From Pseudomonas abietaniphila (GTDB taxonomy: Bacteria > Pseudomonadota > Gammaproteobacteria > Pseudomonadales > Pseudomonadaceae), in assembly GCF_039697315.1 (NCBI RefSeq), contig NZ_CP155619.1, positions 1,116,001-1,180,000 of the forward strand: DNA of 64,000 nt, in the 5' to 3' direction. Shown one piece after another: positions 17,826 through 25,823 of the stretch. The translations under genes and the position numbers were made by a program. The notes beneath the pieces are model-generated. The model was not told the origin of the DNA. It saw only the letters and a list, made by a program, of their open reading frames with translations, and made no database searches. Within the stretch, counting starts at the first letter, position 1. Each line of letters opens with the position of its first letter.

Positions 17826-19169
17826 ATGCGGGCTTCCTTCCGACGTTCTACCCTTGCAGCGCTGCGCGGCTTCGAATCGTCCAGCGCGGCCATCACCATT
17901 CTGCCCAGCGCCGCCGACTATCGCCGGACCCTGCTCGAGAAGATTGCGTCGGCCACTCAGCGCATCTATATCGTCGCGTTGTACCTGCAGCAGGACGAAG
18001 CCGGTCAGGAAATTCTTGATGCTCTGTATGCCGCCAAAGCCGCGAGGCCAACCCTCGACATCGTGGTGCTGGTCGACTGGTTCCGTGCCCAGCGCGGGCT
18101 GATCGGTGCCGGCAAACAGGCCGGGAACTCGGCGTGGTATCAGGCGCAGAACCTGGAGCACGATCAGGAAGTGCCGATCTACGGCGTGCCGGTGCAGACC
18201 CGCGAGCTGTTCGGCGTGCTGCACCTCAAGGGCAGCATCATCGACGATTGCGTCATCTACACCGGCGCCAGCATCAACAACGTCTACCTGCACAAGCTGA
18301 ACAAGTACCGTCTCGACCGCTACCAACTGCTGGAAAACAAGGCCTTGGCCGACTCTTTTCAGCGGCTGGTGACGCAGGAAATTCTGCCGTCCGATGCCGT
18401 GCATCGCCTCGACCTGCCCTCGCCGCCAGCGTCTCGCAGCATTCGCGGGGAAATTCGCCAGTTCCGTCAGCGCCTCAAACGCGCCAGCTACGACATCAAT
18501 GAAGGCGTCCGTGAGAACGGCGAGTTTCGCCTCATTCCACTGCTCGGCATCGGTAACAAGAACCCGCTGAGCAAGGTGCTGTGCGACTTGATCGCCGCGA
18601 CCAAACAGCAACTGACGCTGTGCACGCCGTATTTCAACATGCCGCTCTCGGTGAAACGCGAGATCAACCGCGCGCTCAAGCGGGGCGTGAAGATCGACAT
18701 CATCATTGGCGACAAGACCGCCAACGACTTCTTCATCCCGCCAGAGGAACCGTTCAAGGTCATCTCGGCGTTGCCCTATCTGTATGAAATCAGCCTGCGG
18801 CGCTTCATGCAGAAGCATCAAACCGCGGTTGCCAAGCATCGTCTGAACATCCACCTGTGGAAAGACGGCGACAACACTTACCACCTGAAGGGGCTGTGGG
18901 CCGACGAGCGCTACACGCTGCTGACCGGCAACAACCTCAATCCTCGGGCCTTCCAGCTCGACCTGGAAAACGCGGTGCTGATCGACGACCCGAAAGGCGA
19001 GTGGCTCAAACCCCGCGCCGAGGAAATCGAGTTGTTGATGCGCAACACCCACCGCGTCGGCAAATTCGATGAACTGGACACCTTGAGCGAATACCCGATG
19101 GGCGTACGGACGTTTTTACGCCGGGTCAGCCGGGTGCGTGTCGAACGTCTGCTTTACCGGATCCTCTGA
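17826..19169 (+). CDS. pssA: CDP-diacylglycerol--serine O-phosphatidyltransferase (phospholipase D type)
   Basis: Makes phosphatidylserine from CDP-diacylglycerol and serine, the committed step to phosphatidylethanolamine; a peripheral membrane enzyme. 447 residues, close to E. coli PssA (451). Two HKD-type motifs are present: HLKGSIIDD around residue 133 (His133, Lys135, Asp140), followed by YTGASINNVYLHKLNKYRLDRYQLL, and YHLKGLWADERYTLLTGNNLNPRAF near residue 350. The second copy matters for the hydrolase-like mechanism. The TetR gene starts 5 bases after its stop, so the two may be one transcript. Confidence 0.95.
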   Translation: MRASFRRSTLAALRGFESSSAAITILPSAADYRRTLLEKIASATQRIYIVALYLQQDEAGQEILDALYAAKAARPTLDIVVLVDWFRAQRGLIGAGKQAGNSAWYQAQNLEHDQEVPIYGVPVQTRELFGVLHLKGSIIDDCVIYTGASINNVYLHKLNKYRLDRYQLLENKALADSFQRLVTQEILPSDAVHRLDLPSPPASRSIRGEIRQFRQRLKRASYDINEGVRENGEFRLIPLLGIGNKNPLSKVLCDLIAATKQQLTLCTPYFNMPLSVKREINRALKRGVKIDIIIGDKTANDFFIPPEEPFKVISALPYLYEISLRRFMQKHQTAVAKHRLNIHLWKDGDNTYHLKGLWADERYTLLTGNNLNPRAFQLDLENAVLIDDPKGEWLKPRAEEIELLMRNTHRVGKFDELDTLSEYPMGVRTFLRRVSRVRVERLLYRIL

Positions 19170-19174
19170 CGACC

Positions 19175-19849
19175 ATGAGCAAGAACACCGGCGTCCGCGC
19201 GCAACAGGCCGACCAGACGCGCGCCCGCATCCTCAAGGCCGCCATCACGGTCTTCACCCGCGACGGCTATTCGGGTGGGCGCATCGAGAAGATTTCCGCC
19301 GAGGCCGAATCCAACGACCGGATGATCTATTACTACTTCGGCAGCAAGGAAAAACTGTTCGTCAAAGTGCTCGAACATACGTACGAGCGGTTTAATCAGG
19401 CCGAAAGCACACTGAAGCTGGACCCGTCGACGCCTGTCGAAACGCTGCGTGAACTGGTGGCGTTCGTGTGGGACTACTACGTGACTCACCCGGAATTCGT
19501 GGCGATCCTCAGCATTGAAAACCTGCACAAGGGCAAGCACGCCAAACAGTCCGGGGAGTTGCGGCGCTTGTCGGGCGAGGCCGTGGGCGTGCTTAAACCC
19601 ATCATCGAAGCAGGTCAGCAACAAGGCCTGTTCCGCCGCGATGTGGACCTCAAGCACGTCTACCTGATGATCGCCTCGCTCTGCTACTTCTATAACTCCA
19701 ACCTGCACACCCTGACCTCGTTTCTGGGCCAGGACCTGGGCGCTCAGGGGCAGCGGCAGGACTGGCTTACGTTCATCCAGGACTTGGTAGTGCGCGGGGT
19801 GAGGGTGTTGCCGAACGAGACAATTAACATCCACCCCGTTCAGGCATGA
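19175..19849 (+). CDS. TetR family regulator; position makes it a NicS candidate
   Basis: 224 residues. The HTH is RARILKAAITVFTRDGYSGGRIEKISAEAESNDRMIYYYFGSKEKLF (about 16-62), followed by a C-terminal helical ligand domain. It starts only 5 bases after pssA but lies next to nicB on the opposite strand. In P. putida a TetR protein, NicS, represses nicAB; this gene is the nearest TetR to nicAB here, so it may be NicS, but I saw no diagnostic residue and score it only as a candidate. Its last 32 codons are repeated at 20062-20157. Confidence 0.88.
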   Translation: MSKNTGVRAQQADQTRARILKAAITVFTRDGYSGGRIEKISAEAESNDRMIYYYFGSKEKLFVKVLEHTYERFNQAESTLKLDPSTPVETLRELVAFVWDYYVTHPEFVAILSIENLHKGKHAKQSGELRRLSGEAVGVLKPIIEAGQQQGLFRRDVDLKHVYLMIASLCYFYNSNLHTLTSFLGQDLGAQGQRQDWLTFIQDLVVRGVRVLPNETINIHPVQA

Positions 19850-19871
19850 TCAACGCAATGCACTGCATTCG

Positions 19872-19963
19872 TGTAGGAGCTGCCGGAGGTTACGACGGTG
19901 GCGAATGCGGTGTGTCAGACAAAACGCTTTCGCCACCGTCGTAACCTCCGGCAGCTCCCACAG
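19872..19963. repeat. REP inverted pair (GAGCTGCCGGAGGTTACGACGG family), copy 1
   Basis: GGAGCTGCCGGAGGTTACG and its inverse CGTAACCTCCGGCAGCTCC are separated by about 35 bases. It lies directly after the TetR stop and belongs to the larger duplicated block described for this gap. Confidence 0.85.
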
Positions 19964-19995
19964 GGTTATGGGGTGTCATTCAAGGCCAGACACTG

Positions 19996-20020
19996 TCAGT
20001 AAGTGCCGGGATTGGCTTTT
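19996..20020 (-). pseudogene. Copy of the extreme 3' end of nicB
   Basis: On the minus strand the bases read KANPGTY then stop, matching the NicB C-terminus KANPGTH. The flanking GGTGTCATTCAAGGCCAG also matches the sequence just past the nicB stop (20486-20507). It is an exact-context copy about 510 bases from the original, created by duplication of the intergenic block. Not a gene. Confidence 0.6.
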
Positions 20021-20061
20021 CTGATAGTCCCACGCGCAGCGTGGTATCCCCGCCCCTGATG

Positions 20062-20157
20062 CGGCAGGACTGGCTGGCGTTCATCCAGGACCTGGTGGTG
20101 CGTGGCGTCAGGGTGTTGCCGAACGAGACAATTAACATCCACCCCGTGCAGGCATGA
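20062..20157 (+). pseudogene. Duplicate of the last 32 codons of the TetR gene
   Basis: These bases translate to RQDWLAFIQDLVVRGVRVLP then NETINIHPVQA and a stop. They match the end of the TetR gene at 19754-19849 with one residue change (T to A). The copy starts 308 bases after the original and continues into a second copy of the REP pair. It has no start codon or upstream domain and cannot make a regulator. It records a tandem duplication of the 3' end plus intergenic repeat. Confidence 0.85.
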
Positions 20158-20178
20158 TCAACGCAATGCACTGCACCC

Positions 20179-20271
20179 CTGTGGGAGCTGCCGGAGGTTA
20201 CGACGGTGGCGAATGCGGTGTGTCAGGCAAATCGCTTTCGCCACCGTCGTAACCTCCGGCAGCTCCCACAG
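20179..20271. repeat. REP inverted pair (GAGCTGCCGGAGGTTACGACGG family), copy 2
   Basis: Same arms as copy 1 at 19872-19963, at the same distance past the duplicated TetR tail. A third half-arm (CGTAACCTCCGGCAGCTCCC) lies at 20451-20470. Confidence 0.85.
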
Positions 20272-20365
20272 GGTTTTGGGGTGTCATTCAAAGTCAGGCG
20301 ATTCCTGATGGCTCCCACGCTCAGTGCCGCCCGGATGCTGCAGGACTGGCCGGCGTTCATTTTCT

Positions 20366-20445
20366 GATAGTTCCCACGCTCCGCGTCCAGACAAATGACG
20401 CGGAGCGTCAACAGATGCATTCCCACGCGGAGCGCGGGAACGATC
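20366..20445. repeat. Inverted repeat (CCCACGCTCCGC / GCGGAGCG family)
   Basis: GATAGTTCCCACGCTCCGCG on the left and CCACGCGGAGCGCGGGAACG on the right, with a GACGCGGAGCGTC unit between. It is related to the element at 4750-4855 and lies inside the 658-base gap between the convergent TetR and nicB genes. Confidence 0.65.
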
Positions 20446-20507
20446 AACCGTCGTAACCTCCGGCAGCTCCCACAGGGGTATGGGGTGTCATCCAGGGCCA
20501 GGCGGTG

Positions 20508-23500
20508 TCAGTGGGTGCCGGGATTGGCCTTGAGATACGCCACTTTCTCCGACAACCCCGTCCACTGCGGCTCATTCGGGGCGAAGCGGCTGCGCAGGTA
20601 GGCGGCGAGGTCGCTGATTTGGGTATCCGACAGGCTGTCCTTGAACGCCGGCATGTAGCCCAGATCCGGCGTCGCCGGATTGGAAATCCCCTGTTGTATC
20701 ACCTTGATCAGGTTATCCGGCAGCGCGCTGTGAACGTTGGTGTTGGTCGCCAGCGAAGGACTGACCCCAAACAGCTTCGGCCCCAGACCGTCGGCATGAC
20801 AGCCTTGGCAAGACCCTTCGAACACCCGCTGGCCATTACTCAGCGATTGCGCTGACACTCCTGCTGCAGGCTTCGTGGCTGGGATGACTTCGGTAACGGT
20901 CGGCGCCGCTTCGGCCGAGTCATTCAACGACGCGAGATACACCGCCATCGCCCGGACATCCGATGTCGGCAATTTCGCGAGTTCCGACACCACCGGCCCC
21001 ATCGGTCCGGCCGCCACGCCATGGGCATCGGAATAGCCCGTGCTCAGGTAATTGAACAACTGGTCCTCGGTCCACGGCGTCGGTGCTTTCGACAGGCTGT
21101 TCAGGGCAGGTGCCTCCCAGCCGTCGACCATGCCGCCCGCCAGGAATGACGCACCGCCCTTCTCCGCCCCCATCAGGTTGCGCGGCGAGTGGCACGCGGC
21201 GCAGTGACCCAGGCCGTTAACCAGGTACTGTCCGCGGTTCCATTGCGCGCTTTGCTGCGGTTGCGCCTGCACCTCGCCCTTGCGCAGAAACAGCGCGTTC
21301 CAGCCCGCCATCAACGGGCGCATGTTGAACGGGAACTGCATGCTGTTGGCCGGCTGAACCTGTTTCACCGGCGCTTGCGACATCAAGTAGGCATACAGCG
21401 CCTGCAGGTCGGCATCGTCGATATTTCTGAAGGCGGTGTAGGGAAACGCCGGATAAAGATGCTTGCCGTCGCGACTGATGCCGTCACGCATCGCCCGCTC
21501 GAAGGCCGGGTAGGACCAGTTGCCGATGCCCGTCTCAGGATCTGGCGTGATGTTGCTGCTGTACAGGGTGCCAAACGGGGTTTGCATCGCCAGACCACCG
21601 GCATTGACGGCTCCGCCCGGTGCGGTGTGACAAACTGCGCAATCGCCCGCTGACGCCAGCAAACGTCCGCGCTCCAGCGTAGCGGCGGACCAGGTGCCCG
21701 CGCTCGGCGTCGCAATCGGGGCGATTTCGGCCCGCCACGGCAAGGCGGTCGCGGCCATGCCTAACACCGCGCCGAAGGCTGCGAACAACGACCCGAACAA
21801 CCATTTCGAGCGCTTGGCTTTGGGCGATTGCGGTGGGTTGCTGTTCGCTTCATCGCCTGCATTTTTCAGCGCAGCCAGGATGCGCTCGGGGGTGATGGGC
21901 AGCTCACGAAAGCGAATACCTGTGGCGTCGTAGACCGCATTGGCGATCGCCGCCGCGCTGGGCACCGACGCCGACTCGCCCGCGCCCATCGGCGGTTCGG
22001 CCTGACGCGGCATCATCATCACGTCGACCTTGGGCACCTCCGGAAACGTCAGGATCGGATAACCGCCCCACTCCTTACTCGCGACCGTGGACTCTTCGAA
22101 CGTCACGCGCTCTTTTAGCACGCGGCTGGTGGACTGAATGACGTTGCCATGAATCTGGTGCTGCACGCCCGCCGGATTCACCATCATCCCGGCATCGTGT
22201 CCGATCACCACCCGCGTGACCGAGACATCGCCGGTGTGCTTGTCCACCGCGACATCCGCGACCCATGCCGCCCACGCCGCGCCAAAACCGGGAAACTTGC
22301 TGTGGATGTACCGCGCGTAGGCAAAGCCACGACCGCGAAGCACGCCGTCTTCTTCCGGGATCTGCATGGGCTGGGTGCGCGGCGACCAGTTCGCACGCTC
22401 GGCGGTGGCGCGCACCAGTTCTGAAGCGCGATCGTCATGCAAGTAGCGCAAACGGTATTCCACCGGATCGACGCCCGCCGCGAAAGCCAACTCATCGATG
22501 TAGGATTCGTGAGCGAAGGTATTGGGGAGCGCCGATACACCGCGCATCCATGACGCGCGGACAATCGGCGCCATGTCGTTGATGGTGACGCGCATGTGCT
22601 CGATGTCGTACGGCGGAATCGAGGTGCGGTCGCCCATTTCGAACAGGGTCGCGACCGGCTCGACGCGCCCGGTCAACAGCAACGCCAGCGTCGGCGAGTT
22701 GTTGGACGGATAGCGGGTGGTGAAGTCATAACCGGCGATGCCGCCCTCGGCAGTCAGACCGCCATCGACTTCCATCAACTGCGCCGTGCCCTTGGGTTCC
22801 CACGCGTGCTCCTGTTCGCGGGTCAGCTGCACCCGGACCGGAAGACCGACGGCCCGCGACAGCAATACCGCGTCTGCGCACACGTCATCGGCACAGTTGC
22901 GGCCATAGCAACCGGCCGCCTCCATGCGGATGATCTCGATCTTTTCTTCGGGGTACTCCAGCAACCAGGCCAGATCGGCGCGCAACATGTGCGGGTTCTG
23001 CGTGCCGGACCAGACCCGGATGCCGTCGTCGCGGTAATCCGCCAGCCCGCACGACGGTCCGATGGAGCCGTGGATCTGGTAGGGCCAGAGGTAAGTGCGC
23101 GTCATCCTTTCGCTGGCGTTGGCCAGGGCTTCATCGACATTGCCCTTGTCCAGCACCACCCGCTGAATGCTCGGGTTATCGCGAATCGCCTGCTCGATGT
23201 CGCTCATGTCAGGCAACTGCTGCTGCCAGGGCTTCCAGGTGACTTTCAGCTCGCGCGCGGCCTTGGCGGCCTGCTCTTCGCGCATCGCGACCACGCCGAT
23301 GAAATCGCGGATCACCACGATGCGAACGATGCCGGGAATGTGCGCAATGGACGACTCATCGACCTCCAACAGGCTGGTGCCGACAAACTCGCCCGTGTCG
23401 TAACCGGCGTAGGGCGGACGTATCACCCGGCCATGGAGCATGTCGGGCAAGCGCATGTCGTGGACGTAGGTCAATTCACCGGTGGCTTTGGCCGGAATGT

Positions 23501-24110
23501 CGACGCGTGCTGCGACCGTTCCGACCAGCTTGTAATCCTCCAGACGCTTGAGCGGTGCGTTGCCGGAGATCCGCAGCTCAACGTGCTGGTCGACCAGCAA
23601 TTCGCCAAAGCGCAGGCTGCGACCATCCTGAGCACTGATCACCCCGGCTTCGATCACCAGTGCGTCCGGGTTGACTCCCAAGCGCTGCGCCGCCTGTTGC
23701 AGCAGGTATCGCCGCGCTTCGGCAGCAGCGTTGCGCAACGGGATTGCGGAGATCTGCAAGGTCGCGCTGGCGATGGTCGCGCCCTGATTCGGCGCGCGCT
23801 CGGTGTCACCCAGGACCATCGTGACCTGGTCCATCCGCAGGTCGAGCTCTTCCGCGACGATCTGCGCCAGCGAGGTGCGAATACCGGTGCCGAGGTCCAC
23901 GTGGCCGTTGAAGGCGTAGACCCTGTTGTCCTGATCGATGGCGATGAACAGCCCCAGTTCCTTGGGCTTGACAGTGGGCGTGCCGCCTTTGGCAACCGGC
24001 CCTGAAGGCGGCAGGATGTCATCGACGATCAGCAGGACGCCGTTTTTGGCCAACAGATGGTCGCGGGTTGGTGTGGGCAATGTCGTGGGAGGCGTGATGG
24101 GCTGGTTCAA
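20508..24110 (-). CDS. nicB: Nicotinate hydroxylase large subunit (Mo-cofactor domain plus three cytochrome c domains)
   Basis: With NicA it hydroxylates nicotinate to 6-hydroxynicotinate; electrons pass from Mo through [2Fe-2S] and c-type hemes to the respiratory chain. 1200 residues; P. putida NicB is about 1190. Residues 1-740 are the xanthine-dehydrogenase-type molybdopterin domain (GHVDLGTGIRTSLAQIVAEEL; GYDFTTRYPSNNSP; LRGRGFAYARY; MGAGESASVPSAAAIANAVYDATGI). One hydrophobic segment lies near 775. Three heme sites follow: CAVCH (His828), CAACH (His974) and CQGCH (His1105). The chosen start is TTG 24110, 15 bases after the nicA stop with GGAG upstream. The ORF is open to 24473, but that part overlaps nicA and is not family-like. 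Confidence 0.93.
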   Translation of the reverse strand: MNQPITPPTTLPTPTRDHLLAKNGVLLIVDDILPPSGPVAKGGTPTVKPKELGLFIAIDQDNRVYAFNGHVDLGTGIRTSLAQIVAEELDLRMDQVTMVLGDTERAPNQGATIASATLQISAIPLRNAAAEARRYLLQQAAQRLGVNPDALVIEAGVISAQDGRSLRFGELLVDQHVELRISGNAPLKRLEDYKLVGTVAARVDIPAKATGELTYVHDMRLPDMLHGRVIRPPYAGYDTGEFVGTSLLEVDESSIAHIPGIVRIVVIRDFIGVVAMREEQAAKAARELKVTWKPWQQQLPDMSDIEQAIRDNPSIQRVVLDKGNVDEALANASERMTRTYLWPYQIHGSIGPSCGLADYRDDGIRVWSGTQNPHMLRADLAWLLEYPEEKIEIIRMEAAGCYGRNCADDVCADAVLLSRAVGLPVRVQLTREQEHAWEPKGTAQLMEVDGGLTAEGGIAGYDFTTRYPSNNSPTLALLLTGRVEPVATLFEMGDRTSIPPYDIEHMRVTINDMAPIVRASWMRGVSALPNTFAHESYIDELAFAAGVDPVEYRLRYLHDDRASELVRATAERANWSPRTQPMQIPEEDGVLRGRGFAYARYIHSKFPGFGAAWAAWVADVAVDKHTGDVSVTRVVIGHDAGMMVNPAGVQHQIHGNVIQSTSRVLKERVTFEESTVASKEWGGYPILTFPEVPKVDVMMMPRQAEPPMGAGESASVPSAAAIANAVYDATGIRFRELPITPERILAALKNAGDEANSNPPQSPKAKRSKWLFGSLFAAFGAVLGMAATALPWRAEIAPIATPSAGTWSAATLERGRLLASAGDCAVCHTAPGGAVNAGGLAMQTPFGTLYSSNITPDPETGIGNWSYPAFERAMRDGISRDGKHLYPAFPYTAFRNIDDADLQALYAYLMSQAPVKQVQPANSMQFPFNMRPLMAGWNALFLRKGEVQAQPQQSAQWNRGQYLVNGLGHCAACHSPRNLMGAEKGGASFLAGGMVDGWEAPALNSLSKAPTPWTEDQLFNYLSTGYSDAHGVAAGPMGPVVSELAKLPTSDVRAMAVYLASLNDSAEAAPTVTEVIPATKPAAGVSAQSLSNGQRVFEGSCQGCHADGLGPKLFGVSPSLATNTNVHSALPDNLIKVIQQGISNPATPDLGYMPAFKDSLSDTQISDLAAYLRSRFAPNEPQWTGLSEKVAYLKANPGTH

Positions 24111-24124
24111 GGGATTCGCTCCGT

Positions 24125-24613
24125 TCAAAGCGGGTGGCGAGCGGCACGCATGACCGCACGGAGGATTTCGATATGGGTGCCGCAACGGCAGAGGTTGGCC
24201 GAGAGTTCGTTGCGGATTTCCGATTCGGTGGGGTGCGGGTTGCGGTCGAGTAAGGCTTTGGCGGTCATGATCATGCCGTTCATGCAATAGCCGCACTGCG
24301 CGGCTTGCTCGTCGATGAAGGCCTGCTGCACCGGGTGTGGGCACGCCCGCGAACCGATGCCTTCCAGCGTGGTGATTTCGCGCCCTTCGGCACCGGCCAG
24401 GGGGAACACGCAAGAACGTGCCGCCACCCCGTCGATGATCACCGTACATGCGCCGCACTCTCCCAACCCGCAACCGTACTTCGGGCCGTTGAGGGCCAGG
24501 TCGTTGCGCAGGATCAGCAGCAGCGGCGTGTCTGGCATGGCTGTGACGGACGCGGCCTGACCGTTGACGTTAAGCGTCACGGTCTTTTGCGCCATCACCG
24601 GCTGCTTGCTCAT
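24125..24613 (-). CDS. nicA: Nicotinate hydroxylase small [2Fe-2S] subunit
   Basis: 162 residues. The first plant-type ferredoxin cluster uses Cys48, Cys53, Cys56 and Cys68 (GCGLGECGACTV to ARSC). The second uses Cys107 and Cys110 (QCGYCMNGM) and Cys142 and Cys144 (NLCRCGTH). It carries electrons between the Mo centre and hemes of NicB. AGGGGAG precedes the ATG at 24613. The stop lies 14 bases before the likely nicB start, so the two are one operon. The same subunit type occurs in isoquinoline and aldehyde oxidoreductases; the surrounding nic genes decide the assignment. Confidence 0.93.
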   Translation of the reverse strand: MSKQPVMAQKTVTLNVNGQAASVTAMPDTPLLLILRNDLALNGPKYGCGLGECGACTVIIDGVAARSCVFPLAGAEGREITTLEGIGSRACPHPVQQAFIDEQAAQCGYCMNGMIMTAKALLDRNPHPTESEIRNELSANLCRCGTHIEILRAVMRAARHPL

Positions 24614-24653
24614 ATCGCACTCCCCTGTGTTACTCAGCGCCTCGCGCTTTTGA

Positions 24654-24669
24654 TGAAGTATTCACTTCA
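24654..24669. promoter_or_regulatory. Palindrome upstream of nicA, possible NicS/TetR operator
   Basis: TGAAGT-ATTC-ACTTCA is a perfect 6-bp inverted repeat about 40 bases upstream of the nicA start, where a -10/-35 region should lie. NicS is known to repress nicAB in P. putida; that this is its site is inference. Confidence 0.4.
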
Positions 24670-24750
24670 CAAAAGGAGAGCAGGAAGCGTGCCAGTGGAG
24701 AAAAGGCTGTAGGACCGAGGGGTTTGGCTGTATGGAAATGGAGACGAACC

Positions 24751-24840
24751 TGTGGGAACGAGCTTGCTCGCGAAGGCGCCGTGTCATTCAGCAGTGCAGA
24801 AGCAGCCACGACCTATTCGCGAGCAAGCTCGCTCCCACAG
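24751..24840. repeat. REP/BIME inverted pair (GGGAGCGAGCTTGCTCGCGAA family)
   Basis: TGTGGGAACGAGCTTGCTCG and its inverse CGAGCAAGCTCGCTCCCACA with a 40-base loop, within the 538-base nicA-nicR gap. Related arms occur at 24976-25065, 33080-33170 and 48928-49021. Confidence 0.85.
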
Positions 24841-24975
24841 GCAAATGAAAGCTTTCGCGCTGTGTGGGTAACAATCTGGGGGGAAGTGTGGAGCTTGCGA
24901 CTGCTGCCTCTCAAGCGGATGCCAGACCAGTGGAACCTGGCAAATGCCGCATATAAAGCGAACGCCAGGTTTTAT

Positions 24976-25065
24976 TGTGGGAGCGAGCTTGCTCGCGAAT
25001 GCTGATGACCAGACGACATCGCAGGGGCTGACCGGACGCCTTCGCGAGCAAGCTCGCTCCCACAG
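24976..25065. repeat. REP/BIME inverted pair (GGGAGCGAGCTTGCTCGCGAA family)
   Basis: Second pair in the nicA-nicR gap. The sequence between the two pairs (24841-24975) has no credible gene; short ORFs here are made of repeat sequence. Confidence 0.85.
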
Positions 25066-25151
25066 GTTTTGCGTAGGCATGCTGCTCTCGGCAGAAGCCA
25101 GACCATTAGAAGCGTTCCTCCACCGGCCTGCAGGGAAGATGCGACGCTGTT

Positions 25152-25628
25152 TTACTCTTCAGGCTCGTCGATCAACTTGCGCAGCAGAAACAGCACCGCC
25201 ACACGTTCCGCCGGGTTGAGCCGGGCCAGCGTGAGTTCGGATATCTGCGCCGCCCGTGGCACCGTTTCCTGCACCAACTGGAGGCCGCTGTCCGTCAGGC
25301 TGCAGATCACCTTGCGGCGATCCTCCGGGTCTGGGTCGAGGCTGATCAGGTCACGGGCTTTGAGCCGGTCAACGATGCCCCGAATCGTCGCCTGATCCAC
25401 TGCTGTGGCCTTGACCAGTTCGGTCTGCGAACTCGGCCCATGATCACGCAATGCGCACAGGGTCACGAACTGCACCGCCGTGAGCTGTGAATCACCCACG
25501 TTCTGCTGAAAGATTGCTAGATGTCGCTGATACGCCTTGCGCAGCAAGTGGCCGACCTGCTCGGAGAAGGTGTAGGACTGATGGTTGTTGGATGATGGGT
25601 CAGTGGACACGGAGTGCTCGTTCGACAA
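25152..25628 (-). CDS. nicR: MarR family regulator of nicotinate catabolism
   Basis: 158 residues with a MarR winged HTH: LTAVQFVTLCALRDHGPSSQTELVKATAVDQATIRGIVDRLKARDLISLDPDPEDRRKVICSLT. In P. putida NicR represses the nicX and nicC operons and responds to 6-hydroxynicotinate. It lies downstream of nicX on the same strand, as in the P. putida nicXR layout, with a REP pair between them. The apparent start is TTG 25628 with no clear Shine-Dalgarno; a GTG at 25610 is possible. The name rests on context plus family. Confidence 0.88.
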   Translation of the reverse strand: MSNEHSVSTDPSSNNHQSYTFSEQVGHLLRKAYQRHLAIFQQNVGDSQLTAVQFVTLCALRDHGPSSQTELVKATAVDQATIRGIVDRLKARDLISLDPDPEDRRKVICSLTDSGLQLVQETVPRAAQISELTLARLNPAERVAVLFLLRKLIDEPEE

Positions 25629-25698
25629 GAGACTTGGAAAGTGGTGGATACATTAACGGTTGCGGGCTGACAGGGGAATCGTCAGCCCACCGATCACG

Positions 25699-25790
25699 CT
25701 GTGGGAGCGAATTCATTAGCGAGACAGTGGGACAGCCGACACACCTCTGGCGCTCGTACTACCGCATCGTGAATGAATTCGCTCCCACAG
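25699..25790. repeat. REP/BIME inverted pair (GAATTCATTCGCGA family)
   Basis: CTGTGGGAGCGAATTCATTA and GAATGAATTCGCTCCCACAG arms between nicX and nicR. It could modulate mRNA stability between the two cistrons. Confidence 0.85.
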
Positions 25791-25823
25791 GTTTGAAACC
25801 TGCATTGTCATGGACGGCCCGCC

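Noticed and set aside
17742..19052. 436-codon minus-strand ORF opposite pssA
   Set aside because: It lies over a gene with two HKD motifs; no recognisable protein and no ribosome-binding site.
22596..24005. 469-codon plus-strand ORF inside nicB
   Set aside because: It is antisense to a protein with clear Mo-cofactor and heme motifs; its translation is Arg/His/Gly-rich shadow sequence.
24111..24473. N-terminal extension of the nicB ORF
   Set aside because: The extra 121 codons overlap nicA in another frame and have no homology to the molybdopterin domain; TTG 24110 fits the family length.
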